Assembly: GCF_009379765.1 (NCBI RefSeq)
Contig: NZ_WHTD01000014.1
Coordinates: 1-64,000, forward strand
Source of the DNA: Actinophytocola sp.
GTDB taxonomy: Bacteria; Actinomycetota; Actinomycetes; Mycobacteriales; Pseudonocardiaceae
Reading direction: 5' to 3'
Length of the DNA stretch: 64,000 nucleotides
Position numbers and translations under genes: made by a program. How positions within the stretch are numbered: the first letter of the stretch is position 1; every line of letters starts with the position of its first letter. Positions 50,617 to 58,900 of the stretch are shown in pieces. The notes under the pieces are model-generated. The model had not been told where the DNA came from and searched no databases. It saw only the letters and a program-made list of their open reading frames with translations.

Positions 50617-53554
50617 CGCACGCGCAGCTCAGCTCGCTCAGCTGGTCGCGAACCTGGTCGGCTTCGGGCAGCCCCAGCTCGGTGTAGCCGGCGAGTGCGT
50701 CACGCCAGTGCGGAACGGCCGGGTTGTGGTGGCCGGTCTCGTGCAGCACCGTGCCGATGCGGTGGTTGGCGCGGGCCGCCTGCGCGCTCTCGCCGGTGCC
50801 GGCGGCCATGTCCAGCGCGGCACGGTATGCGTGCAGGGCGGCCCGGTCGTCCTTGCCGGCCCACGCGGTCTCGCCGCGGTCGAGGTACAGCTGGGTGCGG
50901 AGGTTCGGGTCCACCACCAGGTCCGCGACCCGGCGCGCCTGCTGCTGGAACCGGGTGGCTTCCTCTAGCCGGCCGGCGAGGCGGTGGGTGTTGCCGATGT
51001 TGTTGAGCGCATAGGCTTCCGCCGCCCGGTCGCCGATCGACACGGCGTGCTCCCGGGCCTCGGTGTGGTTGGCCAGTGCGTCGTCGAGCCGGCCGAGCCG
51101 CTGCCGCGCACAGCCCAGGTTGTCCAACGACTGCGCGAGGCCGTGCGTGTGGCCGAGCTCGCGGAGCAGCTCCACCGCTTGACGGTGCTGCCGCTCGGCT
51201 GTCTCGAAGTCACCGAACAGCTCACTCACGAGCCCGAAGTGGTCCAGCGTGTTGGCCCGTCCGCGCTCGTCGCCGATGCGTTCGAACCGCTCCAGCGCTG
51301 CCGCATAGCACCGGGCCGCCTCGGGCAGGTCGCCCAGGTTCTGCGCGGCAGAGGCGATCGCGGTCAGGGTGCCCGCCTCGCCGCGCACGTCGCCGAGCTC
51401 TTCCCACAGCGGTAGCGCTTCTTCGGCCAGCAACCGGGCCTCGGACTGCGCGCCGGACCGCCGGCGCGCGCCGGACAGCCGCAGCAGAACGTTGGCCAGC
51501 CCGCGCGTGTTGGTCGAGCTACGGAGCACCTCCCGGGCCCGTTGCAGAGTCTCGGTCCAGTCCCGCAGGTGGCCGGCGGTGTAGAAGTAGCGCCACAGCA
51601 GCACGGCGAGCTTCCAGGTGTGGTCGCGGTAGACGTGGTCGGCGGCGTAGTTGATGGCGGCGACGAGGTTGCGCCGCTCGTCGCCCAGCCAGGTCTGGGC
51701 GGCAGCGGAGTCGGCGAACCGGGGCACCACCGGGCACTCCTGGTCGATCTCGGGTTGGCGGTCGCGGTCGAAGGGGAACAGGACGGCCATCGCCGCGGCG
51801 GTCGAGGTCAGGTAGAAGTCGAGCAGGCGGGCGACCGGTGCGATCGGGTCGTCGACCGGGTGGGCGGACACCGCGTAGTCGCGCAGCGGGTCGAGCATCA
51901 GGAACCGGCCGGGGGCCGGCTCCTCCAGCAGGCTCACCCCGTGCAGGTCCTCCAGCAGCAGCCGCGCCTTCGGCACGGGCGCGCCGACCAGGGCGGCCGC
52001 GCCGTGCGCCGACAGGTCCGCGCCGGGGACCAGGCCGAACAGCCGGAACAGGTCCTGCTGCGGGTCGGTGAGCTGCTGGTAGGACACCGTGCAGGCGACG
52101 GTCGCCAGGTCGGAGAAGCTCGTGTCCGGACTGAGCGGCGACGCCTCGCGCAGCAGGTCGACCAGGTGGTCCAGCGGCCAGCGCAGGTGCCGGCGGAACT
52201 GCGCGGCGACGAGATGGATCAGCAGCGGCACCTGCCCGCAGCGGGCGACGACCTCGCGGACCTGGTCCACCCGGCCGCGGGTCCGGTCGGCGCTGACGAG
52301 CTTGCGGAACAGCTCCACCGCCTCCTCGGCCGGCAGTGGCTCGAGGTGGACGTGGTCGGTGGCGGCCAGGTCGCCCAGCTCCCGGCTGGTCACCACCGCC
52401 AGGCAGCCGGCTACCCCGGGCAGCAGCGGCTCGACCTGCTCCTCGGACGCGGCGTTGTCCAGCACGACCAGGGTCCGGGTGTCCTCCAGGCGCGACCGGT
52501 AGAGCTCCGAGCGGGCCCGGGTGGACTCCGGGATCGCCTCGGGCGGCACGCCGAGATCGCTCAGCAGTCGCTCCAGCGCGGTGGCCGGTGCGGTCGGCTC
52601 GACGTTGGGGGTGAACCCGTTGAGCTCGACGAACAGCTGCCCGTCCGGGAACGCCTCGGCGAGCCGGTGCGCGGCGTGCACGGCGAGCGCGGTCTTGCCG
52701 ACCCCGGGCATACCGGAGATCCACAGCACCGCCGGGCCTTCCTCGAGCGTGGCGCGGGCGGCGGCGTCGACCAGCGCGAGCTCGTCGCGCCGGCCGGTGA
52801 ACCTGGCCAGCCGCAACGGAAGCGAGCTCAGCCGCTCGCCGTACTGCGCCATCCACGCCATGTCCCGCAGCTCGCGGGCGGTCTCCATGCCGAACTCCTC
52901 CAGCGCGTCCCGCGTCTGGTGGAACACCTCGACCGCCCGTACCTGGTCCCCGTTGGCGATCAACGCGCGCATCAGCATCGCCGCCAGCCGCTGCTGGCTG
53001 CGGTCCTCCTCCCACACCGGCCGCAGCCGGTCGCGGATCCGCCGGTGGTTGCCCGCCTGTAGTTCCAGCGCCGCGAGGTCGATCAGCGCGTCGCCCCGCG
53101 TGTCCTCCGACGGCGCCATGGTCGGGCCGCCGACCCGGTCGATGTCCAGGTCGGACAGGAACGGGCCGCGCCACAGGTCCAGCGCCTCGTGCAGCAACGG
53201 CACCGCATCGGTGGGCTTGGCGTGCCGCGACCGCTCGTGCAGCCGGCCGAACCGGACCGTGTCGATCGAGCCTTCGTCCACCCGAAGGACATAGCCGGTC
53301 GGGGACTTGTCGATCACCACGTCGTCGACGCCCGCGTCCTTGAAGACCTTGCGCAGCCGCGCGATGTAGCTGGTGATCAGGTCGGACTTGGGCCGCTGCC
53401 CGCGCCACACGTATTCCTGCAGGTATTCCCGGGACACCGCCCGGTTCGCGTTGAGCAGCAGGATCACCAGCACGTACCGCTGCTGCAGATCGCCCGGCTC
53501 GATCTGGACACCCTCGTGCCAGACCTCGAACGGACCGAACATCCGAAAGTCCAT
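50588..53554 (-). CDS. SARP/AfsR-type regulator (wHTH-BTAD-NB-ARC-TPR)
   Basis: A 988-residue regulator. The N-terminal winged helix (MDFRMFGPFEVWHEGVQI, then a BTAD region to about 245) is of OmpR/SARP type. The NB-ARC ATPase has Walker A GMPGVGKT near 280 and VVLDNAASEEQVEPLLPG near 370. C-terminal TPRs (about 660-960) include LGDLPEAARCYAAALERFER and LGRLDDALANHTEA. AfsR-like proteins activate secondary-metabolite or stress genes. The ATG at 53554 is supported by GGGAGA upstream. It is divergent from the VWA-PP2C-kinase triad and may control it (inference). Confidence 0.9.
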   Translation of the reverse strand: MDFRMFGPFEVWHEGVQIEPGDLQQRYVLVILLLNANRAVSREYLQEYVWRGQRPKSDLITSYIARLRKVFKDAGVDDVVIDKSPTGYVLRVDEGSIDTVRFGRLHERSRHAKPTDAVPLLHEALDLWRGPFLSDLDIDRVGGPTMAPSEDTRGDALIDLAALELQAGNHRRIRDRLRPVWEEDRSQQRLAAMLMRALIANGDQVRAVEVFHQTRDALEEFGMETARELRDMAWMAQYGERLSSLPLRLARFTGRRDELALVDAAARATLEEGPAVLWISGMPGVGKTALAVHAAHRLAEAFPDGQLFVELNGFTPNVEPTAPATALERLLSDLGVPPEAIPESTRARSELYRSRLEDTRTLVVLDNAASEEQVEPLLPGVAGCLAVVTSRELGDLAATDHVHLEPLPAEEAVELFRKLVSADRTRGRVDQVREVVARCGQVPLLIHLVAAQFRRHLRWPLDHLVDLLREASPLSPDTSFSDLATVACTVSYQQLTDPQQDLFRLFGLVPGADLSAHGAAALVGAPVPKARLLLEDLHGVSLLEEPAPGRFLMLDPLRDYAVSAHPVDDPIAPVARLLDFYLTSTAAAMAVLFPFDRDRQPEIDQECPVVPRFADSAAAQTWLGDERRNLVAAINYAADHVYRDHTWKLAVLLWRYFYTAGHLRDWTETLQRAREVLRSSTNTRGLANVLLRLSGARRRSGAQSEARLLAEEALPLWEELGDVRGEAGTLTAIASAAQNLGDLPEAARCYAAALERFERIGDERGRANTLDHFGLVSELFGDFETAERQHRQAVELLRELGHTHGLAQSLDNLGCARQRLGRLDDALANHTEAREHAVSIGDRAAEAYALNNIGNTHRLAGRLEEATRFQQQARRVADLVVDPNLRTQLYLDRGETAWAGKDDRAALHAYRAALDMAAGTGESAQAARANHRIGTVLHETGHHNPAVPHWRDALAGYTELGLPEADQVRDQLSELSCACASSARSAPA

Positions 53555-53711
53555 ACCGTCTCCCACGGACGTTTCCGGCTTTCGCCGGAAGAACTTCGAC
53601 CCCCAGTGAAACGCATCGCCGCGCGAGCATCCGGAGTATCGCCCTCGCGGTCAACATCTGATCCAGATCTGGTGCGGGTGAGCGGGCCATCCTCCCTCAC
53701 GAGGAGGAGAG

Positions 53712-54377
53712 ATGCCTGAACAGATATTGCCGTTCTACGTGGTGTGCGACCAGTCGTACTCGATGGCCGACCATCTTGATGCGCTGAACGACGGATTGGC
53801 CGACCTGCACAACGCCGTGGGCACCGACCCGGTGGTGGCGGACAAGACCCGGTTCTGCCTGATCGGCTTCTCGGGCACCGCGGAAATCCTGCAACCACTC
53901 TGCCGGCTCAGCGACGTCGTCTCGCTCGTCGGGCTCACCACCCAGGCGGCGACGAGCTTCGGCGCGGTCTTCACCCTGCTGCGCGAGACCATCGAACGGG
54001 ACGTCGACATGCTCAAGGCCGACGCGCACCGGGTGTACCGGCCGGCCGTGTTCTTCCTGTCCGACGGGCATCCGACCGACCCCACCTCATGGCAGGCGGC
54101 CTACGAGCGGCTCGTCGACCCTGGCTGGTCGGCCCGACCCAACATCATCTCCTTCGGCATCGGCGACGCCGACGCGCCGACCATCGGCCGGATCGGGACG
54201 TTCCAGGCGTACATGAGCCAGGGCGGGGTCAGCCCGGCCGCGGCGCTGCACACCTTCGCGCGAGCGCTGACCATGTCGGTCGTCAGCTCGGGTCGGGTGA
54301 CCGCGGACGGCGACCTGGTGCTGCGGGTCCCGCAGCGGGTGGCCGGGTTCACCGCGTTGCAGATCGACCCGGTCTGA
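53712..54377 (+). CDS. VWA-domain protein, TerY-like
   Basis: A 221-residue VWA protein with a MIDAS motif: DQSYSMADHL (DxSxS) at about 13-22, TSFGAVFTLL with the Thr-Ser ligand near 78, and FLSDGHPTDPTSW with the Asp near 117. It starts MPEQILPFYVVCDQ, typical of TerY-type proteins. GGAGGAG precedes the ATG. Its stop overlaps the PP2C start by one base. First of three genes forming a TerY-P triad (VWA, PP2C phosphatase, kinase), described for stress and tellurite-linked systems. Confidence 0.9.
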   Translation: MPEQILPFYVVCDQSYSMADHLDALNDGLADLHNAVGTDPVVADKTRFCLIGFSGTAEILQPLCRLSDVVSLVGLTTQAATSFGAVFTLLRETIERDVDMLKADAHRVYRPAVFFLSDGHPTDPTSWQAAYERLVDPGWSARPNIISFGIGDADAPTIGRIGTFQAYMSQGGVSPAAALHTFARALTMSVVSSGRVTADGDLVLRVPQRVAGFTALQIDPV

Positions 54378-55207
54378 TGATCGGGTCGGTGTGGGGCGAC
54401 CAGGGTGTGTTCCGCCCCCGGGAGCTGGGCCCGCCGTCGCTCGCGGCCCGGATGCCGTGGCGGCTGGACCCGGTCGCCGACGTGCCGGACACCGTCGTCG
54501 AAGCGGGCCGGGTGGGGGCGTTGGAGGTGCGGGCGGCGTCGACCCGCGGCACGTCGCACCGCTTCGACGGCGTGGTGCGGCAGGACGCGGTCGGCGTGAC
54601 CGAGCTCGGCGGCCGGTACGTGCTGGCCGCGGTCGCGGACGGGGTGGGGGCGGCGGCCGACGCGCACCGGGGTGCGCAGCTCGCGGTCCGGCACGCGCTG
54701 GGCTACCTGGCGTGGGCGTTGCCGGGGGCGGCCGCGGTGGATCTCGGGCACGCGTTGCGGGCAGCGGACCGGGCGGTGCGGGAGGACGGGCCGGAGCCGG
54801 GTTCGCGTTCGACGACGTTGACCGTGGCGCTCGTCGAGCTGGGGTCGGCACAGCACCGGTACCAGGTGGCGCGGGTGGGGGACAGCCCGGCGTTCCTGTT
54901 GGCGGACGGAGCTTTCCGGCCGCTGTTCGACCCGCGGGTGGGGGAGATCGTGGACCCGCGCACCGACAGTCTGCCGTCGCCGCGCCGGCCGGCGGAGACG
55001 GCTGCCGGCGTGCTGGCGGCGGGGCAGGCGTTGGTGCTGGCGTCGGACGGGATCGGGGTGCCGGTGCAGGAGACCGAGGCCGGCGCATACCTGGCGACGG
55101 CGTGGGTCGAGCCGCCCGGGCCGGTCGCGTACCTGCACCAGCTGCAGTTCGATCTGCGGACGTTCGACGACGATCGGACAGCGGTGGTCGTCTGGGCCGT
55201 GTCATGA
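54377..55207 (+). CDS. PP2C-family phosphatase
   Basis: A 276-residue PP2C-like domain: VLAAVADGVGAAADAHRGAQ near 87-106 (DGxG motif II), ALVELGSAQHRYQVARVGDS near 150, and LASDGIGVPVQETE near 218 (SDG motif). The last acidic motif is FDDDRTAVVVW. It is metal-dependent by family and probably removes phosphate added by the adjacent kinase. Start and stop overlap both neighbours (TGATG and ATGA), so the three genes are translated as a coupled set. Confidence 0.9.
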   Translation: MIGSVWGDQGVFRPRELGPPSLAARMPWRLDPVADVPDTVVEAGRVGALEVRAASTRGTSHRFDGVVRQDAVGVTELGGRYVLAAVADGVGAAADAHRGAQLAVRHALGYLAWALPGAAAVDLGHALRAADRAVREDGPEPGSRSTTLTVALVELGSAQHRYQVARVGDSPAFLLADGAFRPLFDPRVGEIVDPRTDSLPSPRRPAETAAGVLAAGQALVLASDGIGVPVQETEAGAYLATAWVEPPGPVAYLHQLQFDLRTFDDDRTAVVVWAVS

Positions 55208-56133
55208 CCGGTCTCGGCGACATGGAGATCGCCGACCTCGGTGTCGCGGAGGTCGTCGCGGACGGCGGGCAGGGCGCGGTGTTCCGGCTGTCCCGGCCGG
55301 CCGGTGTGCTGCTGAAGCTGTACCACAACGACGTCGACGTGCTGGCCGACGAGCTGGGCCGGCTGATCGCGCTGCCCACCGGCGTCGGCAGCGCGGACCG
55401 GGCGCTGATCCGCGCGATGACCGCGTGGCCGACCGGGCGGGTGTTCCACCGGGGGCGGTGCGTTGGCCTGCTGATGCAGGAGGCGCCCGCCCGGTTCGCG
55501 ACCGTGCTGGCCGGGCGGTGGCGGCTGCTGGAGCTGCAGTTCCTGCTCTACCCGCGGCGGGCGATGTGGGACGAGCTGGTGCTGCCGACGGACGCCGAGC
55601 GGCGCTGGCTCACCGTGCGGTACCTGCGGCTCTTCCAGGTGCTGCACCGGCACGACGTGCTGGTCGGCGACGTGTCGATGCGCAACCTGTTGTGGACGCT
55701 GACGGACGGGCCGGGGGTGTTCGCGATCGACTGCGACGGTTTCCGGATCGCCGGACGGCAGCCCGCGGTGCGCCCGGCGGACACCGTCGGGTGGGCGGAC
55801 CCGGCTGCGCGGTGGGGCGAGGTCACGCCGGACACCGACCGGTACAAGCTCGCGCTGCTCACGTTGCGGCTGCTGCTGGGCGATCACGCGGTGACGCCCG
55901 AGGACGTGCGGGCCAGTGGGTCGCTGCGGGCGACGCTCGGCCCGGTGCTGGCCGGGCTGGCCGAGCAGGCGGCCCGGCCGGGGATGCGTCCGGCGGCGGA
56001 TTTCTGGCTGGGCGCGCTCACCCGGCGCCGGTCCGGCCGGAATGCGGATCCGATCCATCGCGAATATGCCGGCGAGAGTCACGCTGTGGACGAGGTGGGG
56101 AGCCCGTCGAACGGGTTCGACCAAGGGAGGTGA
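55204..56133 (+). CDS. TerY-P-type protein kinase
   Basis: A 309-residue kinase-like protein. The Gly-rich loop is DGGQGAVFRL at about 20-29 and the catalytic Lys is in VLLKLYHND. The catalytic loop reads VGDVSMRNLLW near 157-167 (Asp and Asn present), and the metal-binding segment is FAIDCDGFRIA near 177, an altered DFG. The C-lobe ends with an Arg-rich tail. This is the kinase member of the triad with the VWA and PP2C genes. The catalytic residues appear present, unlike the pseudokinase at 47677. Confidence 0.85.
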   Translation: MTGLGDMEIADLGVAEVVADGGQGAVFRLSRPAGVLLKLYHNDVDVLADELGRLIALPTGVGSADRALIRAMTAWPTGRVFHRGRCVGLLMQEAPARFATVLAGRWRLLELQFLLYPRRAMWDELVLPTDAERRWLTVRYLRLFQVLHRHDVLVGDVSMRNLLWTLTDGPGVFAIDCDGFRIAGRQPAVRPADTVGWADPAARWGEVTPDTDRYKLALLTLRLLLGDHAVTPEDVRASGSLRATLGPVLAGLAEQAARPGMRPAADFWLGALTRRRSGRNADPIHREYAGESHAVDEVGSPSNGFDQGR

Positions 56134-56237
56134 TGTTCCCCGTGTCGCCCCGTGGCGTCGCCGTGTCGTCCTGTGGCGTGGCTGTGTCGTCTCGTGGCGT
56201 CGCCGTGTCGGCGATGCGATGTGGCTGCTGGGGCTAG
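56133..56237 (+). CDS. 34-residue repeat peptide ORF
   Basis: An ATG at 56133 overlaps the kinase stop and has a strong Shine-Dalgarno sequence (GGGAGG, two bases upstream). The frame encodes 34 residues consisting of heptapeptide repeats VSPRGVA, VSSCGVA, VSSRGVA, ending AMRCGCWG with three cysteines in all. The last codons lie in the stem of a terminator hairpin. Either a small peptide made with the triad or a chance ORF created by the 21-bp tandem repeat. No family is known to me. Confidence 0.35.
   Translation: MFPVSPRGVAVSSCGVAVSSRGVAVSAMRCGCWG
56141..56203 (+). repeat. Three tandem 21-bp repeats
   Basis: Degenerate 21-bp units (CGTGTCGYCCYGTGGCGTSGC pattern; 56141-56161, 56162-56182, 56183-56203) lie at the end of the triad. 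The period is a multiple of three, so the small ORF remains open through the units. Confidence 0.65.
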
Positions 56238-56248
56238 CCACATCGCAT
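56214..56248 (+). terminator. Strong hairpin terminator after the kinase triad
   Basis: ATGCGATGTGGCT (56214-56226) and AGCCACATCGCAT (56236-56248) form a perfect 13-bp stem with a nine-base loop, followed by TCGTTTTC. This is the best intrinsic terminator in the window. It ends the VWA-PP2C-kinase operon. Confidence 0.75.
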
Positions 56249-56357
56249 TCGTTTTCTCGTCGGTTTCCTGTTTCCAGTCGGGTGGGGCGTCGGGAATCCC
56301 TGTTGTCAGGGTATTTCCGGGCGCAGTCTGGAATTGGTTCCCGGTGTGGAGGTTCCG

Positions 56358-56570
56358 ATGAGAGTTATTGTTTCCTTGTCCGGCGTGGTCCGGTTGGTGG
56401 CGCTGGGATTCGCGCTCGGGATCGTGGTCGGGCTTTACTTCGGCATCGGCGGCCGAGCGGACCCCGGTGCCGCGGAGTGCGGCCCCGGTCGGCCCGGCAC
56501 CGAGCAGTGCGCTCCCGCGCCCACGCCGACCGACGTGGCGCCGCCGGCGGAGCTGGTCATCGCGCCCTGA
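56358..56570 (+). CDS. Small membrane protein
   Basis: A 70-residue protein: MRVIVSLSGVVRLVALGFAL, a single transmembrane segment at about 10-32, then a Gly/Pro-rich extracytoplasmic tail with two cysteines (AAECGPGRPGTEQCAPAP) that could form a disulphide. The ATG has GGAGG at 56348-56352. The end overlaps the convergent GerW-like gene by 14 bases. Function unknown. Confidence 0.6.
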   Translation: MRVIVSLSGVVRLVALGFALGIVVGLYFGIGGRADPGAAECGPGRPGTEQCAPAPTPTDVAPPAELVIAP

Positions 56571-56885
56571 CTTGCTTGCGGCGGGTCAGCCGGACGCCGA
56601 AGACCAGGGCCACGGCCGTGACCGTGCCGACCAGCCAGTTGGGGTCGACCGCCGGGACCCATTGGACGGTCCCGTCCCGGATGACGAACGCCCCGGCCGG
56701 CCGCGCGAGGATGCCGAAGCCGCCGCCCTCGCCGCCCGTCGGGCCGCGGCCGTTGCCGCCCCCGCCGCCCCCGATGACCGTCGCGGCCGGGATGACGGTG
56801 GTCCGTCCTTCTCGTAGGGCTCGGCGTAGACGACCGTGGCCCGCAGCGAGTCCTTGACCTTGGTGAGTACGTCGTCGAGCGCCAT
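56557..56885 (-). pseudogene. GerW/YtfJ-family protein, frameshifted
   Basis: The start MALDDVLTKVKDSLRATVVY matches the GerW (YtfJ) family. After AEPYEKDG, near 56800-56806, about one base is lost, and the family's next segment (TTVIPAATVIGGGGGGNGRG) continues in another frame through GGEGGGFGILARPAGAFVIR to a C-terminal membrane helix and a stop at 56557. Repaired, it gives about 110 residues. The lesion is a single base, so error is possible. The role is unknown outside spore formers. Confidence 0.65.
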
Positions 56886-56894
56886 CGGGCCTCC

Positions 56895-58328
56895 TCATGG
56901 GCCGAACCAGCGGATGAGCGCTGCTCGCAGCCCGTCGGGATCGGTGCCGGCCCAGGCAATGTAGCCGTCCGGGCGGACCAGGACCCCGTCCTCGCCGCCG
57001 GCCGTGGTGATCCGGTCGGCCCATGCCGCGGCGGTCTCGTGCAGGTGGCCGCCCAGGAGCAGGCCGCGGCCGGCGCGCAGGAGCTCGAGCGCGTGCGGGT
57101 CGTCGACGAAGGTGCCGGTCAGCGGGTGTTCGCCCGGCTCGTAGCGGATGTGCAGGCCGTTCATCAGCTCGACGAGGTGCCGTTGGGTCGGCAGCTCGGC
57201 CAGCAGCGCGCGCAGCGCCTCGATCTGCGGGTCGGTCCGCAGCAGTGCCGTCTCGGCCCGGCTGTTGCGCAGCACCTCCGCGCCGACCGGGTGACGCTCT
57301 CGGGTGTAGGTGTCGAGCAGCGACTCCGGCGCGCGGCCACCCGCGACCAGGCCCAGCTTCCAGCCGAGGTTCGCCGCGTCCTGCAGACCGAGGTTGAGGC
57401 CCTGGCCGCCGATCGGTGAGTGCACGTGCGCGGCGTCCCCGGCCAGCAGCACCCGGCCGCGGCGGTACGTGCTGGTCTGGCGGGCGTTGTCGGTGATCCG
57501 CGTCGGCGCGGCGATCTCCCGAACGGTTACGCCGGTGCCGCTGACCCGGCGCAGGCTCGCCTCGAACTCCGCGGCGGTCAGCTCCCCGTCGCGGGTGGGG
57601 TCGGGGTCGAACTCGATCGTCATGCTCGGCGCGGGCGGGGGCGCGACGGCCAGCATCCCGGTCGGCAGCCGCTGGAAGCCGTGGGCCAGGTCGATGTCGG
57701 CGACCGCGATCCGCGCCACCATCGACGGGTCCGTGCCGGGGAAGTCGAAGCCCACGCACCGGCGGACCGTGCTGCGGCCGCCGTCGCAGCCCACCAGCCA
57801 GGCGGTCTCGATCTCCGACCCGTCGGCGAGGGTGACCGTGACGCGGTCGTCGCCGGGCGCCACCGCGGTGACCTCGACACCGCGCCGCACCGGCACGCCC
57901 AGCTCGGCCACCCGGCACGCGAGGATCTCCTCGAACTCACCCTGCAGCACCATCAGCGGCGGCGACAGATCGGTCATCGTCCCGTTCCGGTCGACGAGCG
58001 GCAGCATCGCGAAGTCGCCCTTGACGTCGGCCATGCCCAGGCTCTCCAGCAGCGCCGGCAGGTCCTTCGGCGTGTCCACGAGAGACGGGTCGGCCAGCCG
58101 TGCCAGCCGGCGCACCGCGGCCTCGGCCAGCGCGGTCGTGGCGTCGGCGAGCCCGCGCGCGGCGAGGGTCCGCATGGTGCGTGCGGTGATGCCGCGGTCG
58201 TCCTCACCCTTGCGCGGGTCGGGCTCGGTCAGTCGCTCGACGACCAGCGGGGTCACCCCGGCCAGCGCCAGCTCCGCGGCCAGGAACAGGCCGACCGGAC
58301 CGCCACCGACGATCATGACACTTTCCAT
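56895..58328 (-). CDS. FAD-dependent monooxygenase
   Basis: A 477-residue protein of the aromatic hydroxylase family: Rossmann motif VMIVGGGPVGLFLAAELALA at about 4-23, the GCDGGRSTVR (DG) motif near 155-165, and the FAD ribityl-binding GDAAHVHSPIGGQGLNLGLQ near 280-300. The C-terminal thioredoxin-like segment is shortened compared with large members. It hydroxylates an aromatic or antibiotic-like substrate (unknown) using NAD(P)H. The ATG at 58328 keeps the glycine motif near the start. Divergent from a MarR-type regulator 35 bases away. Confidence 0.85.
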   Translation of the reverse strand: MESVMIVGGGPVGLFLAAELALAGVTPLVVERLTEPDPRKGEDDRGITARTMRTLAARGLADATTALAEAAVRRLARLADPSLVDTPKDLPALLESLGMADVKGDFAMLPLVDRNGTMTDLSPPLMVLQGEFEEILACRVAELGVPVRRGVEVTAVAPGDDRVTVTLADGSEIETAWLVGCDGGRSTVRRCVGFDFPGTDPSMVARIAVADIDLAHGFQRLPTGMLAVAPPPAPSMTIEFDPDPTRDGELTAAEFEASLRRVSGTGVTVREIAAPTRITDNARQTSTYRRGRVLLAGDAAHVHSPIGGQGLNLGLQDAANLGWKLGLVAGGRAPESLLDTYTRERHPVGAEVLRNSRAETALLRTDPQIEALRALLAELPTQRHLVELMNGLHIRYEPGEHPLTGTFVDDPHALELLRAGRGLLLGGHLHETAAAWADRITTAGGEDGVLVRPDGYIAWAGTDPDGLRAALIRWFGP

Positions 58329-58363
58329 GATGCGAACAGTACACATCATGTAAAGTAATTTTC
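58329..58363. promoter_or_regulatory. Divergent promoter between monooxygenase and MarR gene
   Basis: The 35-bp spacer is AT-rich for this genome and contains CATGATG-type half sites (a CATCATGTAAAG segment). Both start codons abut it, so any MarR binding here would affect both genes. No Shine-Dalgarno sequence is seen for the MarR gene, so its mRNA may be leaderless. Confidence 0.4.
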
Positions 58364-58801
58364 GTGAGCGAGAAGGATCGGCTGATCGAACGCATCGAGC
58401 GGGCAGAGGACCGGTACCTCCAGCTGACCGCGGCCGGCCAGAACAGCCCGTTGCAGTCGGTCGATCTGACGATGCGCCAGCTGCGCGTGCTGCTGATCCT
58501 GTCCTATTCGGACGGTATGGCCGGCCAGGAGCTCGCCGACGCGCTGGGGGTCGGGCCGGCCGCGGTCACGGGGATCACCAAGCGGCTCGGCGACCTGGTC
58601 CGCCGCGCGGAGGACCCGGCCGACCGCCGGATCCGGCGCGTCTACCTGACCGAGGCCGGCGCGGCCCTGGTCGCGGAGCTCCGCGACGCCGGCCGGGACG
58701 GCAAGCGCCGGCTGATGCGCCGCCTGACCGAGCGGCGGCTACGCGACTACGCCCGGACGATGGACGCCCTCAACGCGGCCGCGGAGTCCATGGACAGTTG
58801 A
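58364..58801 (+). CDS. MarR-family regulator
   Basis: A 145-residue winged-helix regulator. The recognition region is GMAGQELADALGVGPAAVTG, then ITKRLGDLVRRAEDPADRRI with the classic wing motif DPADRRIRRVYLT. Flanking helices for dimerisation are at both ends. Probably represses the divergent FAD monooxygenase and responds to a phenolic-type ligand, as MarR proteins often do (inference). The GTG at 58364 is the start. Confidence 0.9.
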   Translation: MSEKDRLIERIERAEDRYLQLTAAGQNSPLQSVDLTMRQLRVLLILSYSDGMAGQELADALGVGPAAVTGITKRLGDLVRRAEDPADRRIRRVYLTEAGAALVAELRDAGRDGKRRLMRRLTERRLRDYARTMDALNAAAESMDS

Positions 58802-58900
58802 GTGTTCACCGGGTGTTCAGCCTGATACGGGTCCTTGGCCCATGCGTGTCTGGTGATACTTCCCCGCGGCTTGGCGGAGCGCAGAAGGTGAGTCCCACGC

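Noticed and set aside
51519-53690. 723-codon minus-strand frame overlapping the SARP regulator in another frame
   Set aside because: The overlapping frame carries all BTAD, NB-ARC and TPR motifs. This one is Arg/Pro-rich shadow.
56141-56203. CRISPR array from the repeated 21-mers
   Set aside because: The units are directly adjacent with no spacers, and there are no cas genes.
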